Below, piece after piece: positions 32,702 through 40,743 of a stretch of 64,000 nucleotides of DNA. A program made the translations under genes and the position numbers. This DNA is from Burkholderia sp. lig30 (GTDB taxonomy: Bacteria > Pseudomonadota > Gammaproteobacteria > Burkholderiales > Burkholderiaceae), in the NCBI RefSeq assembly GCF_000687455.2, contig NZ_JGVW01000087.1, positions 62,001 through 126,000 on the forward strand, in the 5' to 3' direction. Numbering within the stretch: the stretch's first letter is position 1; each line of letters starts with the position of its first letter. The notes under the pieces were generated by a model that made no database searches, had not been told where the DNA came from, and saw only the letters and a program-made list of their open reading frames with translations.

Positions 32702-33847
32702 ATGGATTTTTCTCTGACTGAAGATCACGTCGCGCTGCAGGACGCGGTACGCCGCTTCTGCGACGGCGAATATCCGGCGCACCAGCGCGGCAATGCCGAG
32801 GACGCCGCGCTCGCGGCCCGGCGCCGCCAGGGCCTCGCCGAACTCGGCGTGACCGGCCTCGCGATCGACCCGGACCACGGCGGCAGTGGCTGCGGCGCGG
32901 TCGAAACGATGCTGGTCGCGCAGCAGCTGGGCCGCGCGCTCGGCGGCGCGGGCTGGCTCGCGAGCGGCTTGCCCGCCGCCGCGCTGATCGGCACGGCCGG
33001 CAGCGTCGGGCAGCGTGCGCAATGGCTCGCAGCGGCCGCGAGCGGCGAGAAGGTGCTCGCGCTCGCCGTGGGCGAGGCCGACGCGCGCTACGACATCGCG
33101 CGTCTCGCGATGCCCGCCGCCGAGACCGGCGACGGCTGGCGCCTCGACGGCGCCAAGACGCTGGTGTTCGACGGCGGGATCGCCGACGGCTTCGTCGTCG
33201 CCGCGCGCACGTCGGGCCAGCGCGGCGACGCGCACGGGCTGTCGCTGTTCGTGGTCGACGCGAAGGCGGCCGGCGTCACGGTGCAGGCCTTCGCGACCAT
33301 CGATGCGCGCGACGCCGCGCACGTCAGGTTCGACGGCGTGGCCGTGCGCCGCGCCGACCTGATCGGCGCGGTCGGCGAAGCGGGCGGGCTGATCGAGGCG
33401 GCGCTCGACCGCGCGAACGCCGCGCTGTGCGCGGAATCGGTCGGCGCGCTCGACGCGCTGCTCGAACTGACCGTCGAGCACCTCAAGACGCGTACGCAGT
33501 TCGGCGCGCCGCTCGCGAAATTCCAGGCGCTGCAGCACCGCATCGCCGACACGCTGATCGCGCTCGAGCAGAGCAAGTCGATGGCGTGTGCCGCCGCGAT
33601 GGCGGTCGACGAGGACGACGCGCACCGGCGCAGCCGTTTCGTGTCGGCCGCGAAGGCGTTCATCGGCGACGCGTGCCGCACGGCCGGCGAATGGGCGATC
33701 CAGCTGCACGGCGCGATGGGCATGACCGAGGAGTGCCGCGCGGGCCACTACGCGAAGCGGATGTTCGCGATCAACATGACCTACGGCGACGCGACGCATC
33801 ACCTGCAGCGCTTCACCGCGCAGCGTCTCTCCAAGGAGGTGGCATGA
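32702..33847 (+). CDS. Acyl-CoA dehydrogenase (second of a pair)
   Basis: 381-aa acyl-CoA dehydrogenase family protein. The ATG at 32702 is used rather than the TTG at 32684. It keeps the N-terminal FSLTEDHVALQDAVRRF helix and the C-terminal AIQLHGAMGMTEE FAD-contact motif but ends with GDATHHLQRFTAQRL, without the TNE-x-QR signature of its partner. That asymmetry is typical of heteromeric dehydrogenases where one subunit is structural or binds half of the cofactor. Its stop overlaps a 28-codon ORF that leads to the thiolase gene. Confidence 0.88.
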   Translation: MDFSLTEDHVALQDAVRRFCDGEYPAHQRGNAEDAALAARRRQGLAELGVTGLAIDPDHGGSGCGAVETMLVAQQLGRALGGAGWLASGLPAAALIGTAGSVGQRAQWLAAAASGEKVLALAVGEADARYDIARLAMPAAETGDGWRLDGAKTLVFDGGIADGFVVAARTSGQRGDAHGLSLFVVDAKAAGVTVQAFATIDARDAAHVRFDGVAVRRADLIGAVGEAGGLIEAALDRANAALCAESVGALDALLELTVEHLKTRTQFGAPLAKFQALQHRIADTLIALEQSKSMACAAAMAVDEDDAHRRSRFVSAAKAFIGDACRTAGEWAIQLHGAMGMTEECRAGHYAKRMFAINMTYGDATHHLQRFTAQRLSKEVA

Positions 33848-33930
33848 ACAGCCCCCACGCCCACATTCGTTCGTTGCCCCCCAAGAGGGCGGCTGCCTTC
33901 CTTGGGACGGCCCGGCGGGAGGCAGCATGA
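33844..33930 (+). CDS. 28-aa coupled ORF formed by an inserted repeat
   Basis: ATG at 33844 overlaps the dehydrogenase stop (ATGA), and the stop at 33928 overlaps the thiolase ATG in the same way. The translation (PPKRAAAFLGTARREAA at its end) and the underlying GC-rich DNA look like a dispersed repeat element common between genes in Burkholderiales rather than a functional peptide. It keeps the operon translationally coupled across the insertion. Confidence 0.45.
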   Translation: MNSPHAHIRSLPPKRAAAFLGTARREAA

Positions 33931-35090
33931 GCCTGAACGGACAAGCGTACATCGTCGGCGCCTACGAGCACCCGACGCGCAAGGCCGACGACCTGTCCGT
34001 CGCGCGCCTGCATGCCGACGTCGCGAAGGGCGCGCTCGACGACGCGGGCCTGACCAAGGCCGACATCGACGGCTACTTCTGCGCGGGCGACGCGCCGGGC
34101 CTCGGCACCACGACGATCGCCGAATACCTCGGCCTCAAGCTGCGCCACGTCGACTCGACCGAGTGCGGCGGGTCCGCACCGATCCTGCACGTCGCGCATG
34201 CGGCCGAGGCGATCGCGGCGGGCCGCTGCAACGTCGCGCTGATCACGCTCGCGGGCCGTCCGCGCGCGGCCGGCGCGGCGCTGTCGCTGAAGGCGCCGGA
34301 CCCGGACGCGCCCGACGTGCAGTTCGAGCTGCCGTTCGGCCCGGCCACGCAGAACCTGTACGGGATGGTCGCGAAGCGCCACATGCACGAGTACGGCACG
34401 ACGAGTGAACAGCTCGCGTGGATCAAGGTGGCCGCGTCGCATCACGCGCAGCACAACCCGAACGCGATGCTGCGCAACGTCGTGACGGTGGAGGACGTCG
34501 TGAATTCGCCGATGGTCGCCGATCCGCTGCACCGCCTCGACTGCTGCGTGATGAGCGACGGCGGCGGCGCGCTGATCGTCGCGCGCCCCGAGATCGCGAA
34601 GCAGCTCAAGCGCCCGCTGGTCAAGGTGCGCGGCACCGGCGAAGCGCCAAAGCACGCGTCGGGCGGCCGGATCGACCTGACCTGGTCGGCCGCGAAGTGG
34701 TCGGGCGCGGCGGCGTTCGCGGAAGCGGGCGTGACGCCGGCCGACATCAAGTATGCGTCGCTCTACGACAGCTTCACGATCACCGTGCTGATGCAGCTCG
34801 AGGATCTCGGCTTCTGCCGGAAGGGCGACGGCGGCAGATTCGTGCAGGACGGCGGCCTGATCTCGGGCGTCGGCAAGCTGCCGTTCAACACCGACGGCGG
34901 CGGCCTGTGCAACAACCATCCGGCCAACCGCGGCGGCGTCACGAAGGTGATCGAGGCGGTGCGCCAGTTGCGCGGCGAAGCGCATCCCGCCGTGCAGGTG
35001 CAGAACTGCGATCTCGCGCTCGCGAACGGGATCGGCGGCGCGCTCGCGTCGCGCCATACCGCGGGCACGCTGATTCTCGAACGGGAGTAA
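33927..35090 (+). CDS. Thiolase-like protein, lipid-transfer/aldolase type
   Basis: 387-aa thiolase-fold protein of the SCP-x/Ltp subgroup. The nucleophile region reads DSTECGGSAP, and the C-terminal catalytic block is NTDGGGLCNNHPANRGG, then ALANGIGGAL. The cysteine-glycine motif of degradative thiolases is not conserved there. Subgroup members paired with a DUF35 protein (as here, the next gene) can act as retro-aldolases on branched acyl-CoAs in steroid side-chain degradation rather than as thiolases. Either C-C cleavage reaction would shorten a side chain. The ATG at 33927 is fixed by the coupled ORF and GGGAGG upstream. Confidence 0.85.
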   Translation: MSLNGQAYIVGAYEHPTRKADDLSVARLHADVAKGALDDAGLTKADIDGYFCAGDAPGLGTTTIAEYLGLKLRHVDSTECGGSAPILHVAHAAEAIAAGRCNVALITLAGRPRAAGAALSLKAPDPDAPDVQFELPFGPATQNLYGMVAKRHMHEYGTTSEQLAWIKVAASHHAQHNPNAMLRNVVTVEDVVNSPMVADPLHRLDCCVMSDGGGALIVARPEIAKQLKRPLVKVRGTGEAPKHASGGRIDLTWSAAKWSGAAAFAEAGVTPADIKYASLYDSFTITVLMQLEDLGFCRKGDGGRFVQDGGLISGVGKLPFNTDGGGLCNNHPANRGGVTKVIEAVRQLRGEAHPAVQVQNCDLALANGIGGALASRHTAGTLILERE

Positions 35091-35092
35091 CG

Positions 35093-35548
35093 ATGAGCAC
35101 GACCAATCCGACTTCTGCCGCACCTGCCGCGCAGGACAGGGCCGCGAAGCCCGCCGCGCCGGCCGGCCCGCGCCGCATCCCCGCGCCGCGCGCGATGCCC
35201 GAGGCGCTGCCGTTCTGGGAGGCCGCGAAGGCAGGCCGCCTGCTCGTGAAGCGCTGCGCGGACTGCGGCGACACGCACTATTACCCGCGCGACATCTGTC
35301 CGCACTGCCTGAGCGCGAACACCGAATGGATCGAGTCGGCGGGCCGCGGCACGATCTACTCGTACAGCACGATGGGCAAGGACGACGCACGCTACACGCT
35401 CGCCTACGTGACGCTCGACGAGGGCGTGACGATGCTGACGAATCTCGTCGACTGCGATCCCGCCACGCTCGCGATCGGCCATCGCGTGCGGCTCGTGTTC
35501 AAGCCGAGTGACGGCGGCTATCCGGTTCCGATGTTCACGCCGGCCTGA
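35093..35548 (+). CDS. DUF35 / OB-fold zinc-ribbon acyl-CoA-associated protein
   Basis: 151-aa partner of the thiolase-like protein. A disordered Ala/Pro-rich N-terminus (~1-35) is followed by a rubredoxin-like zinc ribbon, CADCGDTHYYPRDICPHC (~59-76), and an OB-fold strand set (GRGTIYSYSTM...). DUF35 proteins bind acyl-CoA and are required partners of thiolase-fold retro-aldolases. Start ATG 35093, two bases after the thiolase stop; same operon. Confidence 0.9.
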   Translation: MSTTNPTSAAPAAQDRAAKPAAPAGPRRIPAPRAMPEALPFWEAAKAGRLLVKRCADCGDTHYYPRDICPHCLSANTEWIESAGRGTIYSYSTMGKDDARYTLAYVTLDEGVTMLTNLVDCDPATLAIGHRVRLVFKPSDGGYPVPMFTPA

Positions 35549-35560
35549 GGGAGAGCGGAC

Positions 35561-36790
35561 ATGACCGTCGAATTCAACGCCAACCAGGCCGCAGACGCCC
35601 CGCGCCGGGGCGCGCTGTCGCGCTTCACGATCATCGATGCATCGCGCGTGCGCGCCGGCCCCACCGCGATGCGGCTGTTCGCCGACATGGGCGCGCGCGT
35701 GATCAAGATCGAGATCCCGCCCGGCGCGCCGGGCGGCGACGACATGATCGGCGGGCGCGACCACAACCGCGCCGATTACGAAAACCTGCACCGCAACAAG
35801 GAAAGCCTCACGCTGAACATGAAGGACCCCGCGGGCCGCGAGATCCTGCATGCGCTGGTCAGGCGCGCCGACGTGTTCATCGAGAACTTCCGTCCCGACG
35901 TGAAGGAGCGTCTCGGCATCGGCCCCGACGCGCTGCGCGCGATCAACCCGCGCCTCGTCTACGCGAGCATCTCGGGATTCGGCCAGGACGGCCCGTATGC
36001 GAAGTGGCCGGGTTTCGACTCGATCGCGCAGGGCATGGGCGGCCTGATGAGCGTGACCGGCAAGCCGGGCGAAGGCCCGATGCGGGTCGGCATCCCGATC
36101 GCCGACCTGTGCGCGGGCCACTTCTGCGCGATGGGGATCCTGACCGCGCTGCTCGAGCGCGACGCGTCGGGCGAGGGCCAGTGGGTGCAGACCTCGCTGC
36201 TCGAAGCGCAGGTCGCGATGCTCGATTTCCAGGCCGCGCAATGGCTGGTGGACAGGAAGGTGCCGCAGCAGGTCGGCAACGAGCATCCGCTCACGGTGCC
36301 GACCGGCGTGTTCCCGACCCGGGACGGTTACCTGAACCTCGCGGCGATCGGCCAGACGATGTGGACGCGCCTGTGCGACGCGCTCGGCCTCGCGCATCTC
36401 GCGCGCGCGCCGGGTTTCGACTCCGATCCGGCGCGCGTCGCGAATCGCGACGCGGTGAACCGGGCGATCGGCGAGGTGCTCGCGACGCGCAGCACGAAGG
36501 AATGGACCGACATCCTGATCGAGGTCGGCGTGCCGTGCGGGCCGATCTACCGGATCGACGAGGTGTTCGACGATCCGCAGGTCAGGCACCTCGGCATCGC
36601 ATGGCCGGCCGAGCTGCCGGGCAAGGGCGAGGTCGCGTTCGTCGGCCAGCCGTTCCGGCTGTCGCGCTATCCGCGCGACGCGGCGCCGCGCCTCGCGCCG
36701 GAGCAGGGGCAGCACACGCAGGCGATCCTGCAGGAGCTCGGCTACGCAGACGAGCAGATCGAGCAATGGCGCGCGGCATTCGTGGTCTGA
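35561..36790 (+). CDS. CaiB/BaiF family (class III) CoA transferase
   Basis: 409-aa class III CoA transferase that moves CoA between carboxylic acids. It shows the interlocked-fold hallmarks: an N-terminal DASRVRAGPTAMRLFADMGA segment, NRADYENLHRNKESLTLNM, the catalytic aspartate region (LCAGHFCAMGILTALLERD), and the family motif GPIYRIDEVFDDPQV near the C-terminus. It could activate the substrate using a product CoA ester, complementing the ATP-dependent ligase, or recycle CoA. It lies 12 bp after the DUF35 gene in the rightward operon. Confidence 0.9.
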   Translation: MTVEFNANQAADAPRRGALSRFTIIDASRVRAGPTAMRLFADMGARVIKIEIPPGAPGGDDMIGGRDHNRADYENLHRNKESLTLNMKDPAGREILHALVRRADVFIENFRPDVKERLGIGPDALRAINPRLVYASISGFGQDGPYAKWPGFDSIAQGMGGLMSVTGKPGEGPMRVGIPIADLCAGHFCAMGILTALLERDASGEGQWVQTSLLEAQVAMLDFQAAQWLVDRKVPQQVGNEHPLTVPTGVFPTRDGYLNLAAIGQTMWTRLCDALGLAHLARAPGFDSDPARVANRDAVNRAIGEVLATRSTKEWTDILIEVGVPCGPIYRIDEVFDDPQVRHLGIAWPAELPGKGEVAFVGQPFRLSRYPRDAAPRLAPEQGQHTQAILQELGYADEQIEQWRAAFVV

Positions 36791-36827
36791 GCGCCGCGCA
36801 ACCGACAACACAACGGAAGGAGACGAC

Positions 36828-37826
36828 ATGGCAAGGTTGGTAGCCGCATTTGGCTCGTCGCACAGCATCATGCTGGTGTCGCAGCGCGAGGACTGGCAGC
36901 ACGGGTTCCGCGAGGTCGACCCGAAGAACCCGTACTACTTCGACCAGGCGGGCGAGCCCGTCACGTATGACGAACTGCTCCGGCGCGCGCCGGCGCACGC
37001 CGATGCGATGGTCACGCCCGACAGGATGGGCGAGCGTTACGACGCGGCCGAGGCCGCAATGGACGAGCTGCGCGAGCGCATCCGCGCCGCGAAGCTCGAC
37101 GTGCTGCTCGTCGTCGGCGACGACCAGACCGAGCTGTTTCGCACCACCAACAACCCGGCGTTCGCGATCTACTACGGCGACACGATCCGCAACGCGAAGC
37201 GCGAGACGGGCCCGAACGACAGCTGGTATGCGCGTGCGCGCACGATGCGCCAGGAGCCCGACGGCGACGTGCACTATCCGGTCAGGTCCGACATGGCGCA
37301 CTGGCTGATCCGCGAACTGTGCGACCGCGACTTCGACATCGCCGCGATGGACGGGCTCGAGCGCGGCCAGTTCGAGGGCCACGCGTTCTCGTTCATCCAC
37401 CGCCGCTACCTGCAGGGGCTCGACCTGCCGGTCATCCCGGTGATCGTGAACACCTTCGATCCGCCGAACCAGCCGACGCCGCGCCGCTGCGTGCAGCTCG
37501 GCGCCGCGCTGCGCGAGCTGATCGAGGCCTATCCGGAAGACCTGCGGGTCGGCGTGCTCGCGTCGGGCGGCCTGTCGCACTTCGTGGTCGACGAGGCACT
37601 CGACACCGGCATCATCGACGCGATCCGCCGCAAGGACAGCGCGTGGCTTGCCGCGCTCGACCCGAAGCAGCTTCAGGCGGGCAGCTCCGAGATCCGCAAC
37701 TGGATCATCACGGTGGAGGCGGTCAAGTCGCTCGATCTCGACTGGGTGTCGTACACGCCGGGCTACCGCAGCCCCGCGCTGACCGGCACCGGGCTGTGCT
37801 TCGCCGCGTGGCGCACGCTCGCATGA
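36828..37826 (+). CDS. LigB-family class III extradiol ring-cleavage dioxygenase
   Basis: 332-aa homologue of the LigB catalytic subunit of protocatechuate 4,5-dioxygenase and of gallate dioxygenases. His12 (GSSHS), His251 (GGLSHF) and Glu288 (SSEIRNW) match three iron-site positions. The region of the second histidine ligand reads VVGDDQTELF (96-104), where family members usually have a histidine; this deviation deserves checking. It lacks a separate LigA-type small subunit gene. Ring cleavage giving oxalomesaconate would feed the LigJ-like and LigK-like enzymes. Start ATG 36828, with AAGGAG upstream. Confidence 0.83.
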   Translation: MARLVAAFGSSHSIMLVSQREDWQHGFREVDPKNPYYFDQAGEPVTYDELLRRAPAHADAMVTPDRMGERYDAAEAAMDELRERIRAAKLDVLLVVGDDQTELFRTTNNPAFAIYYGDTIRNAKRETGPNDSWYARARTMRQEPDGDVHYPVRSDMAHWLIRELCDRDFDIAAMDGLERGQFEGHAFSFIHRRYLQGLDLPVIPVIVNTFDPPNQPTPRRCVQLGAALRELIEAYPEDLRVGVLASGGLSHFVVDEALDTGIIDAIRRKDSAWLAALDPKQLQAGSSEIRNWIITVEAVKSLDLDWVSYTPGYRSPALTGTGLCFAAWRTLA

Positions 37827-37871
37827 CCCGGCCGCGCATCGCATCGAAACAATCCAGCGGAGACAACCATC

Positions 37872-38525
37872 ATGGCTGACCAAAACGTACAGCGCCTGCG
37901 CCGGCTCGACTGCTGCGCCGTGTCGGACGCGCTCGACAAGCTCAAACTGCCCGGCGTCGTGAGCGGCCTGCCGCAGCGCTCCGGCGCGGGCCGCATCGCG
38001 GGCCGCGCGATCACCGTCAAGCTCGGCACCGGCGATGCGCCGCCGGGGCCGCCCGTGCACCTCGGCTGCACCGCGATCGAACAGGCCGACGGCGACACCG
38101 TGATCGTGGTCGAGCAGCGCAGCGGCGTCGACGCCGGCTGCTGGGGCGGGCTGCTGTCGCTCGCCGCGAAGGTGCGCGGCGTCGCGGGCGTGGTGGCCGA
38201 CGGCCCGGTGCGCGACATCGACGAGGCGGTCGCCTACGAACTGCCGGTGTTCAGCCGCGCGACCACCGCCCGCACCGCGCGCGGCCGGGTGGTCGAGAAG
38301 GGCACCAACGTGCCGGTGCAGATCGGCGAGGTGGTGGTGGAGGCCGGCGACTACGTCGTGGCCGACAACAGCGCCGTGATCGCGATCCGCGCGGCCGATA
38401 TCGAGCGCGTGCTCGACGCCGCCGAGACGATCGTCGCGAAGGAGGCCGCGATGGCCAAGGCGATCCTGTCCGGCAAGCCGGTCGGCAGCGTGATGGGCGG
38501 CAACTACGAACACATGCTCACGTGA
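37872..38525 (+). CDS. RraA-fold protein (first of three)
   Basis: 217-aa RraA-like protein. The family aldolase signature appears as VVADGPVRDIDE (Arg-Asp pair), preceded by a glycine-rich GCWGGLLSLAAKVRG segment. RraA-fold enzymes split 4-hydroxy-2-oxo acids (HMG/CHA aldolase) or decarboxylate oxaloacetate, while some only inhibit RNase E. The conserved Arg-Asp supports an enzyme. It lies 45 bp after the dioxygenase; its stop overlaps an alternative start of the next RraA gene. Confidence 0.83.
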   Translation: MADQNVQRLRRLDCCAVSDALDKLKLPGVVSGLPQRSGAGRIAGRAITVKLGTGDAPPGPPVHLGCTAIEQADGDTVIVVEQRSGVDAGCWGGLLSLAAKVRGVAGVVADGPVRDIDEAVAYELPVFSRATTARTARGRVVEKGTNVPVQIGEVVVEAGDYVVADNSAVIAIRAADIERVLDAAETIVAKEAAMAKAILSGKPVGSVMGGNYEHMLT

Positions 38526-38557
38526 GCGCATTCGCAATCCACGAGGACACATACACC

Positions 38558-39226
38558 ATGACGACGAACGACAACCGCAACGTCGAACGCGCGGCGAAGC
38601 TCGACACGGCCACGCTGTCGGACGCGCTCGACAAGCTCGGCATCAACGGCCAGTGCTACCGGATCAAGCCGCGCAGCATGGACTTCCGGCTCGCGGGCCG
38701 CGCGTACACGCTGAAGTACGGTCCGGCGTCGAACCCGCCCGGCACCGTCGGCGACTATATCGACGACGTGCCGCCCGGCGCGGTCGTCGTGCTCGACAAC
38801 GGCGGCCGCGAGGACGCGACCGTGTGGGGCGACATCCTGACCGAGATCGCGCACCGCCGCGGCGTGGGCGGCACCGTGATCAACGGCGTGTGCCGCGACG
38901 TCGCGCTGTGCCTGAAGCTCGGCTACCCGGTGTTCAGCCGCGATCACTGGATGCGCACCGGCAAGGACCGCGTGCAGGTCGACGCGACCAACGTGCCGGT
39001 CAACATCGGCGACGCGCGCGTGCAGCCCGGCGACATCCTGCGCGGCGACGCCGACGGCGTGATCGTGATTCCGCGCGAGCACGAAGACGCGGTGCTCGAC
39101 GCGGCCGAGACCATCCACCACGCGGAGGAGGCGATCCGCGATGCATGCCGCAGCGGCATGCGCCTGGACGACGCGCGCAGGCAGTTCAAGTACCACCAGC
39201 TGCAGACCCGGGAGACGCAGGCATGA
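38558..39226 (+). CDS. RraA-fold protein (second of three)
   Basis: 222-aa RraA-like protein, more similar to its predecessor at the start (TLSDALDKLGI against AVSDALDKLKL) than to the third copy. It has TVWGDILTEIAHRRG, INGVCRDVAL (Asn in place of the usual Asp before Gly, Arg-Asp kept) and a GDADGVIVIP strand. The ATG at 38558 with GAGGA upstream is chosen over the GTG at 38522. Its exact substrate is unknown; paired RraA proteins could be hetero-oligomeric or act on successive or stereoisomeric hydroxy-oxo acids. Confidence 0.83.
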   Translation: MTTNDNRNVERAAKLDTATLSDALDKLGINGQCYRIKPRSMDFRLAGRAYTLKYGPASNPPGTVGDYIDDVPPGAVVVLDNGGREDATVWGDILTEIAHRRGVGGTVINGVCRDVALCLKLGYPVFSRDHWMRTGKDRVQVDATNVPVNIGDARVQPGDILRGDADGVIVIPREHEDAVLDAAETIHHAEEAIRDACRSGMRLDDARRQFKYHQLQTRETQA

Positions 39227-39885
39227 GAGAGCACGATTCGGCGACCACCATCCGCACCGGGATCGTGCGGGTCGACGCGTGCGTGGTCGACGCCGCGCGC
39301 ACGCTGCCCACCGCCACGCTGCACGAGGCCGGCGGCAAGATCGGCGCGCTGCCGGCTGCGATCAAGCCCGTCGCGCCGGGCTTCAGGATTTGCGGCACCG
39401 CGGTGACCGTGCATTCGCCCGGCGGCGACAACCTGTGGCTGCACCGCGCGCTCGTCGTCGCGCAGCCGGGCGACGTGCTCGTGGTCTATACGAACGGCGT
39501 CTACGAGCACGGCTACTGGGGCGAGATCATGACGACCGCGGCGCGTGCCCGCGGCCTTGCCGGTCTCGTGATCGATGGCGGCGTGCGCGACGCGGACCTG
39601 CTCGAGGAGATCGGTTTTCCGGTGTTCTCGCGCGGCCTGTCGATCCGCGGCACGGGCAAGGATTACGGCGCGATCGGCTGGATCAACGCGCCGGTGATGA
39701 TCGGCAACGTGACGATCGGCGCGGGCGACCTGATCGTCGCGGACCGCGACGGCGTGGTCGCGATCCCGCGCGTGCGCGCCGCGGAGGTGGTCGAGAAGGC
39801 CGCGCGGCGCGAGGCCGACGAGGCGGCGATCTGCACGCGCATCGAAGCCGGCGAGACTACCATGCAGATTTACGATTTCCACTGA
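39223..39885 (+). CDS. LigK/ProA-like 4-carboxy-4-hydroxy-2-oxoadipate aldolase (third RraA-fold protein)
   Basis: 220-aa protein closest of the three to LigK/ProA. It has TATLHEAGGKIGALP near the N-terminus, PGGDNLWLHRAL (compare the PGDNW loop of LigK), GYWGEIMTTAARARG, VIDGGVRDADLLEE with the catalytic Arg-Asp, and LIVADRDGVVAIP. The reaction would split 4-carboxy-4-hydroxy-2-oxoadipate to pyruvate and oxaloacetate, the last step after a LigJ-type hydratase. The ATG at 39223 overlaps the previous stop (ATGA); the longer open frame from 38653 is shadow. Confidence 0.85.
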   Translation: MREHDSATTIRTGIVRVDACVVDAARTLPTATLHEAGGKIGALPAAIKPVAPGFRICGTAVTVHSPGGDNLWLHRALVVAQPGDVLVVYTNGVYEHGYWGEIMTTAARARGLAGLVIDGGVRDADLLEEIGFPVFSRGLSIRGTGKDYGAIGWINAPVMIGNVTIGAGDLIVADRDGVVAIPRVRAAEVVEKAARREADEAAICTRIEAGETTMQIYDFH

Positions 39886-39892
39886 GCCGACG

Positions 39893-40672
39893 ATGACCTC
39901 GACACCCGCCACCCACTCGCCCGGCTTCGCGCCGGAACTCGCCGTCGCCGGCCGGATCGCGACGATCACGCTGCGCCGCCCCGAGATCGCGAACCGGCTC
40001 GAACCGGACGACCTCGACACGCTGCGCGGCTTCATTCGCGACGTGAACGCGCGGCCCGACGTGCTGGTGCTGCAGCTCTGCGCGGAAGGCCGGCACTTCT
40101 GTGCGGGGTTCAACATCGGCAGTCTCGCGGACGGCGGCGCGGGCGCGCGCTTCGAAGCGCTCGCGAACGAGCTGGAGCACGCGCGCCCGGTGACGATCGC
40201 CGCGATCAACGGCGGGGTATACGGCGGCGCGACCGATCTGGCGCTCGCGTGCGACTTCCGCATCGGCGTCGACACGAGCGAGATGTTCGTGCCGGCCGCG
40301 CGGCTCGGCCTGCTGTTCTACCGGGGCGGGCTGCAGCGCTACGTGTCGCGGCTCGGGCTGGGCGTCGCGAAGCGGCTGCTGCTGACGGCCGCGACCTTCG
40401 ACGCCGCGCAGATGCAGGCCTGCGGCTTCCTCGACGCGGTGGTCGCGCCGGCAGACCTGCGCGCGGAGGTGGAACGGTGGGGCAGCGAGCTGGCCGGCAT
40501 GGCGCCGCTCGCGCTGCTCGGCATGAAGAAGCACCTGAACCGCATCGCTTGCGGCGCGCTCGACGAGCACGAGTATCAGCGCGACGTCGCGCGCGCGGAC
40601 GCGTCGCACGACCTGCGCGAAGGCACGCGCGCGTGGAAGGAGAAACGCAGGCCGGTGTTCCTGGGCGAATAG
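39893..40672 (+). CDS. Crotonase-family protein lacking the usual catalytic glutamates
   Basis: 259-aa enoyl-CoA hydratase/isomerase family protein. The oxyanion-hole segments are present (GRHFCAGFNI and NGGVYGGATDLALACDFR), but the first catalytic Glu is replaced by Asp (GGATDLA) and the second region reads VPAARLGLLFYRGG, with no Glu. It may therefore catalyse a different crotonase reaction (lyase, dehalogenase-like or thioesterase) or be regulatory. The ATG at 39893 follows the LigK-like gene by 7 bp, same operon. Confidence 0.82.
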   Translation: MTSTPATHSPGFAPELAVAGRIATITLRRPEIANRLEPDDLDTLRGFIRDVNARPDVLVLQLCAEGRHFCAGFNIGSLADGGAGARFEALANELEHARPVTIAAINGGVYGGATDLALACDFRIGVDTSEMFVPAARLGLLFYRGGLQRYVSRLGLGVAKRLLLTAATFDAAQMQACGFLDAVVAPADLRAEVERWGSELAGMAPLALLGMKKHLNRIACGALDEHEYQRDVARADASHDLREGTRAWKEKRRPVFLGE

Positions 40673-40743
40673 TCCGCATCGCGGACGACGGCCGTGACGC
40701 GCGGGAACCCGTCGCGGCCCCGACTTGCATGGAGAAGATCAAC

